Of a DNA stretch of 64,000 nucleotides, positions 50,589 to 58,954 are shown piece after piece (the first letter of the stretch is position 1; each line of letters starts with the position of its first letter). The stretch lies in the NCBI RefSeq assembly GCF_024362785.1, contig NZ_CP093301.1, positions 3,968,001-4,032,000 on the forward strand. Direction: 5' to 3'. The notes under the pieces were generated by a model. It ran no database searches and was not told where the DNA came from. It was given only the letters and a program-made list of their open reading frames with translations. A program made the translations under genes and the position numbers. The DNA comes from Evansella sp. LMS18. GTDB lineage: Bacteria > Bacillota > Bacilli > Bacillales > Salisediminibacteriaceae.

Positions 50589-50879
50589 TTGGTTAATATC
50601 ATGTTAATTATAGTCACAGTTGTTGCCTTGATTTTGTTCTTCAATTGGTTAATGGGGCATAAAAAAGGAAACATCATTATTGATTTTGAGGAAAGACATT
50701 TTAATCGAAATGAATATGTAGCAGCTATTCATTCAAAACTGGAAAGTGAAGGAAGGGAAGTCAGTTATGAGGGTAATAGTTTATTTTTAATAGAAGGCAA
50801 GAAATATTTATTCCTTGAAAGAAATGTTAATGTGGGAGGCGTTCCGGTGCAGCGAACGATCCTCCAGCCCGTAAAATAA
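50589..50879 (+). CDS. Small membrane-anchored protein, unknown
   Basis: The 96-residue product has an N-terminal helix (IMLIIVTVVALILFFNWLMG) followed by a ~70-residue alpha/beta domain (DFEERHFNRNEYVAAIHSKLE, then EGKKYLFLERNVNVGG). No family is recognised. TTG start after AAAGGGGG. Eighteen bases separate it from the next gene, so they form an operon. Confidence 0.55.
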   Translation: MVNIMLIIVTVVALILFFNWLMGHKKGNIIIDFEERHFNRNEYVAAIHSKLESEGREVSYEGNSLFLIEGKKYLFLERNVNVGGVPVQRTILQPVK

Positions 50880-50897
50880 TAAGGAGTGGTGGGAGAT

Positions 50898-51437
50898 ATG
50901 GATTTTGCAGTTATCCTTACTGTAATCACTTTTTTGGCCATTTTGGCAGCCTCAGTGTTAAGTGTGCATTATTTTTTGTCCAGGAAAGGCTTCCGTGTTT
51001 TTTCTGAAATGCGTATGCATCTCGTTCTAATTCTGGCTGTTACGCTTGTTTTCAGCCTGATCAGCTACAATACATATGTCATGAAAGTGGAGCCTGCAAT
51101 GGTTCACGGAATTTCTTCCATCCTGTTCCTTCTGCTCTGGTTTTTTTACAGTTTTTATATGGCAGGACTGAAAAAACGGAATTACATACTATTTTTAAGT
51201 GTATATTGGGGTGCCGGGGCTTTCCTTATTCTGTTGGGTCTGCTTACTATGTTTCCTTTTATATTTTATCCTGCTGTTTTCATCTATACGGTTCCGTTGT
51301 ATGGCGGTTTCGCCTACTTTTTTGATGTGCTTCCCTCTTTCACACTTGAGTTTGCCAGTATAGCTCTTCTTTATTTTTCCAGTCTTGCAGGTTACGGCTT
51401 CGGAAGGCTTGTTCACGTTAACCGGATGTCACATTGA
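50898..51437 (+). CDS. Polytopic membrane protein, unknown
   Basis: The 179-residue protein has about six hydrophobic segments with short loops, for example MHLVLILAVTLVFSLISY and HGISSILFLLLWFFYSFYMAG. No transporter or enzyme motif is visible. ATG at 50898 after GGTGGGAG; it follows the small anchored protein closely and probably shares its transcript. Confidence 0.55.
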   Translation: MDFAVILTVITFLAILAASVLSVHYFLSRKGFRVFSEMRMHLVLILAVTLVFSLISYNTYVMKVEPAMVHGISSILFLLLWFFYSFYMAGLKKRNYILFLSVYWGAGAFLILLGLLTMFPFIFYPAVFIYTVPLYGGFAYFFDVLPSFTLEFASIALLYFSSLAGYGFGRLVHVNRMSH

Positions 51438-51516
51438 TTTTGTCAGCTGATTGACGAAGATTCTAAGCGGGAATAAGAATTACATGAGTGAACTGACCAG
51501 CAGGAGGAGGCAAAAA

Positions 51517-51897
51517 ATGAAGAATCAAGTTCAAGGGTTATATAGCACAGAGAAAGAAGTGAAAGAAGCGGTCGGGAAATTGAAGACGGAAGGTATCCCG
51601 GCGGAGGAAATCTCCATTATTGCAAATGATAGTGAGAACACCGAATGGCTGAGACGGGAAACAGGGGTTGAAGCAGATTCTGATAAACTCCCCGTCAACA
51701 AAGAATACGAAGAGGCGGAGACCTTCTGGGAGAAAGTAAAAGCAGCTTTTAAAGGAGAAGAAAACAGGACAGGCTACCATTCATTCGGATACGCAGGCCA
51801 CTTTACTAAGCTTGGTTTATCCGAAGAAGAAGCGGAGAAGTATGATAAAGAAATTCGGAATGGAAAAATCGCGGTACTTGCTCCTGTAAAACGTTAA
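51517..51897 (+). CDS. YflT-type general stress protein, paralogue 3
   Basis: The 126-residue protein is a short form of the two YflT-like proteins at 24.5-25.8 kb: VQGLYSTEKEVKEAVGKLKTEGI, EISIIANDSENTEWLRRETG, a FWEKVKAAFKG segment also present in the others, and GLSEEEAEKYDKEIRNGKIAVLAPV. It lacks the long hydrophilic tail. ATG at 51517 after AGGAGGAGG; an upstream start at 51451 would add an unrelated extension. Confidence 0.8.
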   Translation: MKNQVQGLYSTEKEVKEAVGKLKTEGIPAEEISIIANDSENTEWLRRETGVEADSDKLPVNKEYEEAETFWEKVKAAFKGEENRTGYHSFGYAGHFTKLGLSEEEAEKYDKEIRNGKIAVLAPVKR

Positions 51898-51974
51898 CCT
51901 TAGTGAAAATTGAAAATGCAGGGGGATACACTTAAGTAGTGCAGTTTTTTAGTGTCTATTTAAATTGTCTTTAT

Positions 51975-52025
51975 TAGCGGAAAGAGGGCCCATAATTATT
52001 GACGACGCGGATCCTCATTCCGCTA
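51975..52025. repeat. Dispersed palindromic element, copy 2
   Basis: The right arm CGGATCCTCATTCCGCTA (52008-52025) is identical to 10188-10205. The left arm (TAGCGGAAAGAGGGCC, 51975-51990) has degenerated. Confidence 0.75.
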
Positions 52026-52076
52026 TTTCGTTAGATTTGGTCTGTTGATCTATGTTACTTCATTCTGGATAAAAGT

Positions 52077-52105
52077 TTGGTAACTTCAGGAAGTCACTTT
52101 ATATA
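52077..52105 (+). promoter_or_regulatory. Sigma-A promoter of the DUF402 gene
   Basis: TTGGTA, 17 bases, TATATA. The spacer contains the short dyad CTTCAGGAAG. Confidence 0.5.
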
Positions 52106-52128
52106 TATGGTAAAATAAGGTTAAATGC

Positions 52129-52153
52129 AGTCCGGCGATCGGCCGGACTTTTT
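52129..52153 (+). terminator. Terminator-like stem in the DUF402 leader
   Basis: AGTCCGGC / GCCGGACT with a 5-base loop and TTTTT lies between the promoter at 52077-52105 and the start codon at 52187. It either attenuates this gene or ends transcription from upstream. Confidence 0.7.
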
Positions 52154-52186
52154 AATGGGGACTGATAGAAAGAAAGGAGGAGAAGA

Positions 52187-52687
52187 ATGGCTGAAAAAGT
52201 TACCGTCACAGCATTAAAATATCCTGATATTCCCCATTACGAATGGCAGGGAGAATTGCTGGAAAAAACGGAAGCCTATGTCCTGGTACTATGCAAACCC
52301 GGGAGGAGATTAAAGCATTACACCAAGGAAGCGACTTTTACGGTAAATAATACATCATTAGAATTTTTCTCTTTAAAAGAATGGTTTACCGTGGCGATGG
52401 AAATACAACAGGGCAAAGTTCTTTCATACTATTGCAATGTCGCCAAGCCTTCCGTGTTGAACGAAAACAACATTAGCTTTGTTGATTTAGATTTGGATTT
52501 AGTAAAACAATATAATAAGAAATGGCAAGTTATTGATCAAGAAGAGTTTGAGGTTAATAGTTCTACATATAATTACCCTTTAGAACTTAAAGAGGCGGCA
52601 ATTCAGGCATTAGAAGAACTAATGAGGAAAGTGGAAAATAAAGAATTTCCATTTGTAGAGAATCCGCTTGAAGGACTAACTTTATGA
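52187..52687 (+). CDS. DUF402 protein, nucleoside tri/diphosphatase-like
   Basis: The 166-residue protein has the DUF402 pattern: YPDIPHYEWQGELL at the start, WFTVAMEIQQGKVLSYYCNVAKPSVL, and the acidic FVDLDLDLV metal site followed by a DQEEFEVN segment. Relatives hydrolyse nucleoside tri- and diphosphates (Ntdp of Staphylococcus) or act in fosfomycin synthesis (FomD). AAAGGAGGAG before ATG. Confidence 0.8.
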   Translation: MAEKVTVTALKYPDIPHYEWQGELLEKTEAYVLVLCKPGRRLKHYTKEATFTVNNTSLEFFSLKEWFTVAMEIQQGKVLSYYCNVAKPSVLNENNISFVDLDLDLVKQYNKKWQVIDQEEFEVNSSTYNYPLELKEAAIQALEELMRKVENKEFPFVENPLEGLTL

Positions 52688-52758
52688 ACCGGCAACAATG
52701 TACTTCATTGTGAGGCTCTTAGAAGGATATTATGTACATAAAATAGGGAGAGATATTT

Positions 52759-52938
52759 GTGTCAGACGAAATAAATAAAGAGATATTGAAAGAGCTCAAA
52801 AACATTAATGAGAAACTTGATAAGTTAGATAACACTAAATATGTGCCACCAATGAAATTTATAATTAATTGCATTTTGGTATTTGCTGCAGTTTTATTTG
52901 CAACATTATTATTTAGTATGATTCCTATCTTTTTTTAG
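52759..52938 (+). CDS. 59-residue coiled-coil/single-pass membrane protein
   Basis: A GTG behind GGGAGAG opens a frame starting MSDEINKEIL. A heptad-like charged helix (KELKNINEKLDKLD) is followed by one membrane helix (FIINCILVFAAVLFATLLF) and a short end. It looks like the small KEIL-type membrane proteins of Bacillaceae; function unknown. Confidence 0.6.
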   Translation: MSDEINKEILKELKNINEKLDKLDNTKYVPPMKFIINCILVFAAVLFATLLFSMIPIFF

Positions 52939-52996
52939 TTAGGGTATTTGTCTTAGTTTGTTAAAACAGCAAATTTGTGATGGAGTTGATATTGTT

Positions 52997-53554
52997 TTGA
53001 CTAATCTATTTCTTGTCAGGCACGCACATTCTGTCTATACACCAGATGAATTAGGGAGACCTTTATCAGAAAGAGGTTTTTCTGATATACCTAAAGTGAA
53101 TGAAATCTTAACTTCGGAGAATATTGACATTGTGATTTCAAGTCCATATAAACGTGCAATTCAAACTGTGGAAGGTATTGCTGCCCACATAGATAAAGAG
53201 GTTGAGATCTTAGAGGGTTTCAAGGAACGCCTATTAAGTGCAGATTCCGTGGAAGATTTTAATCATGCAATCACTAAAGTATGGGATGATTTCAGTTTTT
53301 CCCTGAAAGGTGGAGAGTCCAATAATATGGCTCAAGCCCGCGGCGTAGAAACCACTTATACTGTGTTAGATAAATACAAGGGTAAAAATGTCGTTATCGG
53401 TACACATGGCAACATAATGGTTCTTATAATGAATTATTTCAATAGTCAGTTTGATTTCCCTTTTTGGAAAAAGCTCGATATGCCGGATATTTACAAGTTA
53501 AGTTTCGACGGCAAGGAGCTAAAAAGTGTAAGCAGACTGTGGGAAAGAAGTTAA
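52997..53554 (+). CDS. Histidine phosphatase (phosphoglycerate mutase-like)
   Basis: The ~185-residue protein has the catalytic LVRHAHS motif at its N-terminus, SSPYKRAIQTVEGIA with the second arginine, a phosphate-pocket glutamate region, and the later GTHGNIM histidine. It dephosphorylates a small molecule or protein through a phosphohistidine intermediate. The TTG at 52997 places RHAHS at the usual distance from the start; a longer form from 52958 is less likely. Confidence 0.85.
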   Translation: MTNLFLVRHAHSVYTPDELGRPLSERGFSDIPKVNEILTSENIDIVISSPYKRAIQTVEGIAAHIDKEVEILEGFKERLLSADSVEDFNHAITKVWDDFSFSLKGGESNNMAQARGVETTYTVLDKYKGKNVVIGTHGNIMVLIMNYFNSQFDFPFWKKLDMPDIYKLSFDGKELKSVSRLWERS

Positions 53555-53611
53555 ACTGTTCTTAAACTATCAGGACTGACAATACGATATTTTATTTGGG
53601 GGAAGAGAAGG

Positions 53612-54178
53612 TTGTTTAAAGCAGATATTGATAACGAGACGTATATTGCAATACTGGAACCAAGGCACGCTGCTGAATTATTTAATTTAATTGAAGGCAG
53701 CCGTGACAGCATAGGTAAGTGGCTTTCATTCCCTGATTCTACAAATGAAATGAAAGATACGGAAAATTTTATTGAAAAGTCTTTAAAAAGATTCGCTTCG
53801 AACAATGGATACTGGGCTGGAATCTGGCATCAAGGAAAGATTGCTGGTTCTGTAGGTTACCTGTATTTTGACTGGAATAATAACAAGACAGAGATTGGGT
53901 ATTGGCTGGGTGAAAACTTTGAGGGCTTGGGGTTAGCAACGAAGTCCTGTAACCTACTGGTCAAACACGCCTTCGACGATTTAGAAATAAATAAAGTGGA
54001 AATCAATGTCGCCAGTATAAATATAAAAAGTAAAGCTATCCCGGAACGATTAGGTTTTTCAGAAGAAGGAACAATAAGAGATTACGAATATTTAAATGGG
54101 CAATACCTCGACAGAACAATATATGGGCTGTTAAAAGAAGAATGGATGAACAAATCATGGAAGGTTGGCAATTCATAA
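53612..54178 (+). CDS. RimJ/RimL-type GNAT acetyltransferase
   Basis: The 188-residue protein fits ribosomal-protein-like acetyltransferases (RimL/YdaF group): LFNLIEGSRDSIGKWLSF, WHQGKIAGSVGYLYFD, EIGYWLGENFEGLGLATKS for acetyl-CoA, and the C-terminal RLGFSEEGTIRDYEYLNGQYLD. TTG start after GGGGGAAGAGAAGG. Substrate unknown. Confidence 0.9.
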   Translation: MFKADIDNETYIAILEPRHAAELFNLIEGSRDSIGKWLSFPDSTNEMKDTENFIEKSLKRFASNNGYWAGIWHQGKIAGSVGYLYFDWNNNKTEIGYWLGENFEGLGLATKSCNLLVKHAFDDLEINKVEINVASINIKSKAIPERLGFSEEGTIRDYEYLNGQYLDRTIYGLLKEEWMNKSWKVGNS

Positions 54179-54209
54179 TTCACGCCATTAATAATTGGGG
54201 GTATTATTT

Positions 54210-55478
54210 TTGTACGCAAAGATATTTAATGAGATTGTCTCCATTACCCATCATGATTATTCAGGAAGTGAAGATAAAAGAGGATGGGATAACCCGGAAA
54301 AATACAAAGCCCAAATAGCTTTGTTAGAGGAAAGAAATCAGTTGACCCCTGGGGCCTTTACTAATCTGGTTCAGGATTACTTACTGGATTTCAAGGACCG
54401 GCACATGTACTTTAAGTTAACCGGGAGCGAAGAACATAAAGTGCATGACAATGGCTTTCAGGTTAAAAGGTTTGGAGATAAGCTATACATTACACATGTT
54501 TCAAAAGAAGAACGTGTTACCATCGGCGATGTCATTCTTTCGTTAGATAATAAACCAATAAGTGAATTGACAAGGAAACATAAAAGGGAATTAATTGAAG
54601 ATGTAGCGGAAAGAGAAAATTGGAAACAAGTCATTCAAAAATATTCTAATTGCGAAGTTAGAGATATAAACGGCATGATTAAAATGATTGACCTGAAACA
54701 ATATGAAAAGAGTAAATATGTACCGCAACATACAGTACAAAAAGTCAATAATGATACGTTACTGATGACACTATCGGATTTCTCCAGTCTGACAGCAATT
54801 CCTGATTTAATAGCTGATGTGGAAGAGGAGCTTCAAACCGTTCCAAATCTGATCATTGATGTTAGGGAAAACATCGGCGGAAGCGATGCTGCATATAAGG
54901 AACTTATGCCATATCTTTTTCCTGAAGGTTCAACGCATGTAACATTTGAAGATTCTATGCATTCATATCATTGTACGAGGCGAAACTTTGAATTAACTAA
55001 AAAATCTTTAGGGCAGTTTATGGAAGAAGTTCAAGATGACGAGCTGAAAGAGTATATACATAAGTTCATGGTAAAATTTGAAGAAAGTGTTGGAAATGGG
55101 TATACGATATTATTCGAAGAACCACCTGCAATGACTATTGAAGGGAAGAAGTTCCCGAAGCAGGTGGTTGTACTGACAGATGTTAACTGCGCGAGTGCAG
55201 GTGAAGATTTCGTTGAAAGTTGTAAAAAATCCACCAAAGCAACTGTTGTTGGCAGGCCGACTGCTGGTGTCAATAATTACTCAAATCTCACCATTATGGA
55301 GTGGGGAGGGTTATTCGAGCTCTGGTATCCAACATCAAGAATAGAATACGGTTTAAGTAAAAAGGATCGAATAACAAACAAAGGAATCGCACCAGATATA
55401 TACATACCATGGACGCCGCAGCATGTAACGGAGGATGTTGACTTAAAGAGAGCAATTGAATTTTTGCACTCTTCTTAG
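54210..55478 (+). CDS. S41-family peptidase
   Basis: The 422-residue protein has a PDZ-like segment (KLYITHVSKEERVTIGDVILSLDNKPI) and a C-terminal S41 protease domain: NLIIDVRENIGGSD, then the nucleophile serine in NCASAGEDFVESC and the lysine-containing KSTKATVVGRPTAGV. No signal peptide is visible, so it acts in the cytoplasm or is exported in another way. TTG at 54210 after TTGGGGGT; the upstream TTG at 54195 lies inside that site. Confidence 0.85.
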   Translation: MYAKIFNEIVSITHHDYSGSEDKRGWDNPEKYKAQIALLEERNQLTPGAFTNLVQDYLLDFKDRHMYFKLTGSEEHKVHDNGFQVKRFGDKLYITHVSKEERVTIGDVILSLDNKPISELTRKHKRELIEDVAERENWKQVIQKYSNCEVRDINGMIKMIDLKQYEKSKYVPQHTVQKVNNDTLLMTLSDFSSLTAIPDLIADVEEELQTVPNLIIDVRENIGGSDAAYKELMPYLFPEGSTHVTFEDSMHSYHCTRRNFELTKKSLGQFMEEVQDDELKEYIHKFMVKFEESVGNGYTILFEEPPAMTIEGKKFPKQVVVLTDVNCASAGEDFVESCKKSTKATVVGRPTAGVNNYSNLTIMEWGGLFELWYPTSRIEYGLSKKDRITNKGIAPDIYIPWTPQHVTEDVDLKRAIEFLHSS

Positions 55479-55527
55479 TATTCCTCCGGAAGTGCACCAA
55501 CCAGCTGGCTTTTCTGTTCTGGCTCGT

Positions 55528-57147
55528 TTAACGTTCTGACTGACCGTCCAAGCCAGCTTCTTCCGTGAAAAGCTCCATCACATAATTCTTCAGATCAAGT
55601 ATCCTTATTTTTTCAGGCTCCTTGTCTGTTCCTGCAATAACGAGAGCGGCTAAAGTATCGTTCTTGTGGATACCGCCATGTTCTCCGCCATCAGGGTAGG
55701 TGGGGAGCGTGTCTCCCCAGAAGGAATATCCTGGCTTCGCTGCAAGGACAACCTTTTTGGCTTTATGGGAAAGAAATGAAGAATAGAGCTGGTTTAATAC
55801 ATCGGGATACTCCTGATAGGAAATCTGCGCTGTTTTCTCATCTGCTTCAAGGGTGAGTATACCGGTGTCTCCGTCTATGGACCAGCTCTGCCCGTATTTA
55901 TCAAGCCATTCACCCTCAGGCTTAAAACGAAGCATTGTATCTCTGTCAGGGGATATGACAGTTACCCAGTTGCCGGCTTCCTCTTTATCCATCCAGGCTG
56001 CAAAGGCCACACGCTTGTCCTGCATCGCCTGCTGGCCAAGATAAGGGAGTATGTCCGTATCATAAGGATCGTAGATATAAGCCATTCGCTGATTAATGCC
56101 GAACGCTATGTTTCCTTTGTGGACAGGATCCCCAAGCTGAGCAGAGGTAAATTCAGAATACATGCTCTTCAGATCAATGGTCAGCTCTTCTTCATCCTCT
56201 GTTAGTTTGTCAGAGCCATGGTCCCCAAGCACGATAAAAATATTATCTTCGAGAGCGTCTTCCCAGCTGCCATATGCGTTGAGAATCCCTTGAAGGTACT
56301 GATCCGTTTCTTCAAAGCCTTTCAGGTAATGAGGACTGTGCCGATGAGCCTTTTTATCAAAATCAGGAAGAAAAATCAGCGTGAAATCCGGCTGCTTTCC
56401 TTCTTTTATCAGAGCCTCCATGACTTCTGCGGAAAATTTGTCATTTAAACCATATCTGCTGAAGACCCCGTCCGAAAAGTCGGTTTCCTCCAGAACATCC
56501 GGAACAGCAAGTTTGCCAAAAGCGAGTACGTCAGGTCCTTTTGTCTCAATAGCATCAGGAAAGCCCAGTGCTTCGTTTATAAACCCTGGAATCTTCAGCT
56601 CATGTTCGTCCTTTCCCCGGTAAATAACTGTATTAATGGCACCACTCGAAAAGCCTTTTTCGTTCAAGTCTTCAAATATAGTTGTCACATCTTTGCTTAA
56701 ATGCTGATTATTAAGCTTATAAAAAGCATCATGCATACTTGTTTTCAAACCGAGGGCAAGCCATGTCTGGAAGGAGGAGCCATAGTTCACCAGCCTGTCT
56801 TCTGATTGGTCGTACCAGTAAAGCCCGGGTATTTTATGCTTATCAGCCATTTCTCCAGTAAGAAGTGTGCTTTCAATAGTAACTGACATAGTAGGAAACG
56901 GAGATACTAAATCTTTATAATACTGGCCGTTTTCAATTAAAAACTGGAGGGCGGGCATGCTTTCTTCCTGTAATGCACTGTCGAAGAGGGAGCCCATCAT
57001 TGTATCAACAATGATCATCACCACTTTTTTTCCGTTGTAATCACTGTTTTCACTGGATGCGGACAACCCTTTTTGCTCCGCATCCTGTTCGCCATTCTGG
57101 CAGGCGGCGACAATACATATGAGGAGAATAAATAACAGTTTTTTCAT
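55528..57147 (-). CDS. Lipoprotein alkaline-phosphatase-superfamily phosphodiesterase
   Basis: The 539-residue protein has a lipoprotein signal (lipobox VAAC, Cys 16) and an alkaline phosphatase/nucleotide pyrophosphatase fold: VVMIIVDTMMGSLFDSA with the Thr nucleophile region, FLPDFDKKAHRHSPHY, and the metal ligands of VLGDHGSDK. A late GEHGGIHKND supplies the last histidine. It should split phosphodiesters or phosphomonoesters outside the cell. ATG at 57147 after GGAGG. Confidence 0.85.
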   Translation of the reverse strand: MKKLLFILLICIVAACQNGEQDAEQKGLSASSENSDYNGKKVVMIIVDTMMGSLFDSALQEESMPALQFLIENGQYYKDLVSPFPTMSVTIESTLLTGEMADKHKIPGLYWYDQSEDRLVNYGSSFQTWLALGLKTSMHDAFYKLNNQHLSKDVTTIFEDLNEKGFSSGAINTVIYRGKDEHELKIPGFINEALGFPDAIETKGPDVLAFGKLAVPDVLEETDFSDGVFSRYGLNDKFSAEVMEALIKEGKQPDFTLIFLPDFDKKAHRHSPHYLKGFEETDQYLQGILNAYGSWEDALEDNIFIVLGDHGSDKLTEDEEELTIDLKSMYSEFTSAQLGDPVHKGNIAFGINQRMAYIYDPYDTDILPYLGQQAMQDKRVAFAAWMDKEEAGNWVTVISPDRDTMLRFKPEGEWLDKYGQSWSIDGDTGILTLEADEKTAQISYQEYPDVLNQLYSSFLSHKAKKVVLAAKPGYSFWGDTLPTYPDGGEHGGIHKNDTLAALVIAGTDKEPEKIRILDLKNYVMELFTEEAGLDGQSER

Positions 57148-57323
57148 GGAAGCCTCCAAAAAATTTGTGTTAAGTTATATATTTCCTTGATATGGCAGTT
57201 TTTATGAATCCACTTTCTAAAAATAGTTTTTATGTAAAATTAATATTAATAAGTGTGTAAGAAGTGATTTTATTTTCCCGTTTCCTGATTTAATATAAAA
57301 CTATACTGAAAGAATTAATTTAA

Positions 57324-57351
57324 TTGCTGGCTTTTTGTAAATTTTTATTAT
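57324..57351 (+). promoter_or_regulatory. Possible promoter of the second sigma-54 activator gene
   Basis: TTGCTG, 16 bases, TATTAT, 28 bases before the start codon. Confidence 0.4.
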
Positions 57352-57378
57352 TTTTCAGAGAAACGGGGGCAGGCAAGT

Positions 57379-58800
57379 ATGAAAAATAAAATTGAACTGC
57401 TCGAATTAGAACTCAACGCATTATTAACATCCTCCAAAGATAATATTGTAATTACTGATGGAGAAGGAAAGGTCTTAAAGATTAGCCCAAACTGTCTGGA
57501 TATTTACGGTGTGGATTATCAGGATATAATCGGAAAAACGGTTTATGAGTTAGAGAAAGAGAATATTTTTGCTCCGTCCATTACAGTTAAAGTTCTGGAA
57601 GAAAAAAAAGAACGGCAGATTATGCAATATACAAAAGCAAACCGTACTGTGCTTGCAACTGGCATGCCTGTATTTGATGATGATGGATCAATTGTCAGAG
57701 TAATTAGTTTTTCTTATGACCTCACAGAAATCGAGGAGCTGAAGGAAAATTATGACCTGCTTCAAAGACGGATGGGGCAATTTGAATCCCGGTTTGAAGA
57801 ACTCCGATTTCAAGAAGCTTATGAAGCCGGCATCGTACTTAAAAGCAAGGCTGCAAGCCGAGTATGGAAACTCATCGAAAGAATCTCAAGATCGGAAGCA
57901 ACAGTTGTCTTCCTTGGAGAATCCGGGGCAGGGAAAAATGTTTTTGCCAGAGCCTTACATAATCGAAGTGACCGTGCTGACGGAAGCTTTGTAGAAGTGG
58001 ACTGCAGTTCTATCCCTGAATCGCTGTTTGAATCGGAGATGTTTGGTTTTGAATCTGGTTCTTTTACAGGGGCCAATAAAAAAGGTAAGCAAGGACTGAT
58101 CGAGCTGAGTGACGGCGGCACCTTATTTCTTGATGAAATTGGCGAGCTTCCTCTCATTGTACAGGCGAAACTGCTCAAGGTTCTTCAGGAAAAAATGGTT
58201 ACGAGAGTCGGTGGTCTGAAGCCAAGGAAAATCGACTTCAGATTAATTGCTGCTACAAATCAAAACCTGGAAGAAATGGTAAAGCGAGGAAAGTTTCGAC
58301 AGGATTTATTTTACAGACTGAACGTTATCCCGATAGAAGTACCTCCATTAAGGGAGAGAAAAGAAGATATTCCATTACTAATCAAGCAATCTCTTCAGAT
58401 AAATAACGAAAAGTACGGGACTCAAAAACAGTTTAAGCCTCTCGCTATGGAACAGCTAATCGCCTATAACTGGCCGGGAAATGTGCGTGAACTGGAAAAT
58501 ATGATTGAGAGAATTATCCTTACCTCCGATGAAGAACTTATTGGTCCAGACAGATTACCTCTCGCTGTCCAGCAGTTTTTTGGGGCTGCAGGAGAGGAAC
58601 TGAACGATGGACATGGCCAACCTGGCGGGGAAGAGGCGGCAGACTTTAAACGAGCACTGGAAAATGTAGAAAAACGATGGCTGAGACGGGCTTACAGGCA
58701 GTTTAAAACAACGTATGAAATGGCTGAATACCTGGGAATCAGCCAGTCAACAGTAGTAAGGAAACTGAACAAATATAAAATTAATTCAAAAATGAATTGA
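57379..58800 (+). CDS. PAS/AAA+ sigma-54-dependent transcription activator, paralogue 2
   Basis: The 473-residue protein repeats the layout of the activator at 34144: PAS domain (~15-120), coiled linker, AAA+ domain with Walker A GESGAGKN, Walker B TLFLDEIGE and an R-finger region, and Fis-type helix-turn-helix (YEMAEYLGISQSTVVRKLNKY). The recognition helix is close to that of paralogue 1. The loop is again GSFTGA, and Walker A ends in GKN instead of GKS/GKT, an unusual change at a nucleotide-contacting position. It lies directly upstream of the second sigma-54 promoter. Confidence 0.9.
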   Translation: MKNKIELLELELNALLTSSKDNIVITDGEGKVLKISPNCLDIYGVDYQDIIGKTVYELEKENIFAPSITVKVLEEKKERQIMQYTKANRTVLATGMPVFDDDGSIVRVISFSYDLTEIEELKENYDLLQRRMGQFESRFEELRFQEAYEAGIVLKSKAASRVWKLIERISRSEATVVFLGESGAGKNVFARALHNRSDRADGSFVEVDCSSIPESLFESEMFGFESGSFTGANKKGKQGLIELSDGGTLFLDEIGELPLIVQAKLLKVLQEKMVTRVGGLKPRKIDFRLIAATNQNLEEMVKRGKFRQDLFYRLNVIPIEVPPLRERKEDIPLLIKQSLQINNEKYGTQKQFKPLAMEQLIAYNWPGNVRELENMIERIILTSDEELIGPDRLPLAVQQFFGAAGEELNDGHGQPGGEEAADFKRALENVEKRWLRRAYRQFKTTYEMAEYLGISQSTVVRKLNKYKINSKMN

Positions 58801-58848
58801 AATGCAATAATGAATTAAAATTTATTAGATTGATGCATTTTTGCATTT
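58800..58848. promoter_or_regulatory. Candidate activator-binding dyad
   Basis: AAATGCAA (58800-58807) and TTGCATTT (58841-58848) are exact inverse copies, with a further ATGCATT at 58833. They lie 40-90 bp upstream of the -24 box. Confidence 0.5.
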
Positions 58849-58888
58849 AAAAAGACATAATTTAGTCACATTTAACCCTCTTTAATGT

Positions 58889-58904
58889 TGGCATCATTCT
58901 TGCA
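58889..58904 (+). promoter_or_regulatory. Sigma-54 (-24/-12) promoter of the ureohydrolase operon
   Basis: TGGCAT-CATTC-TTGCA has exact GG-to-GC spacing; one base departs from the consensus (T for C in the -24 box). Confidence 0.8.
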
Positions 58905-58954
58905 CTAATATAAAGTGCACAGAATAATTTTCAACCTTAGGGAGGGCATTTTTA

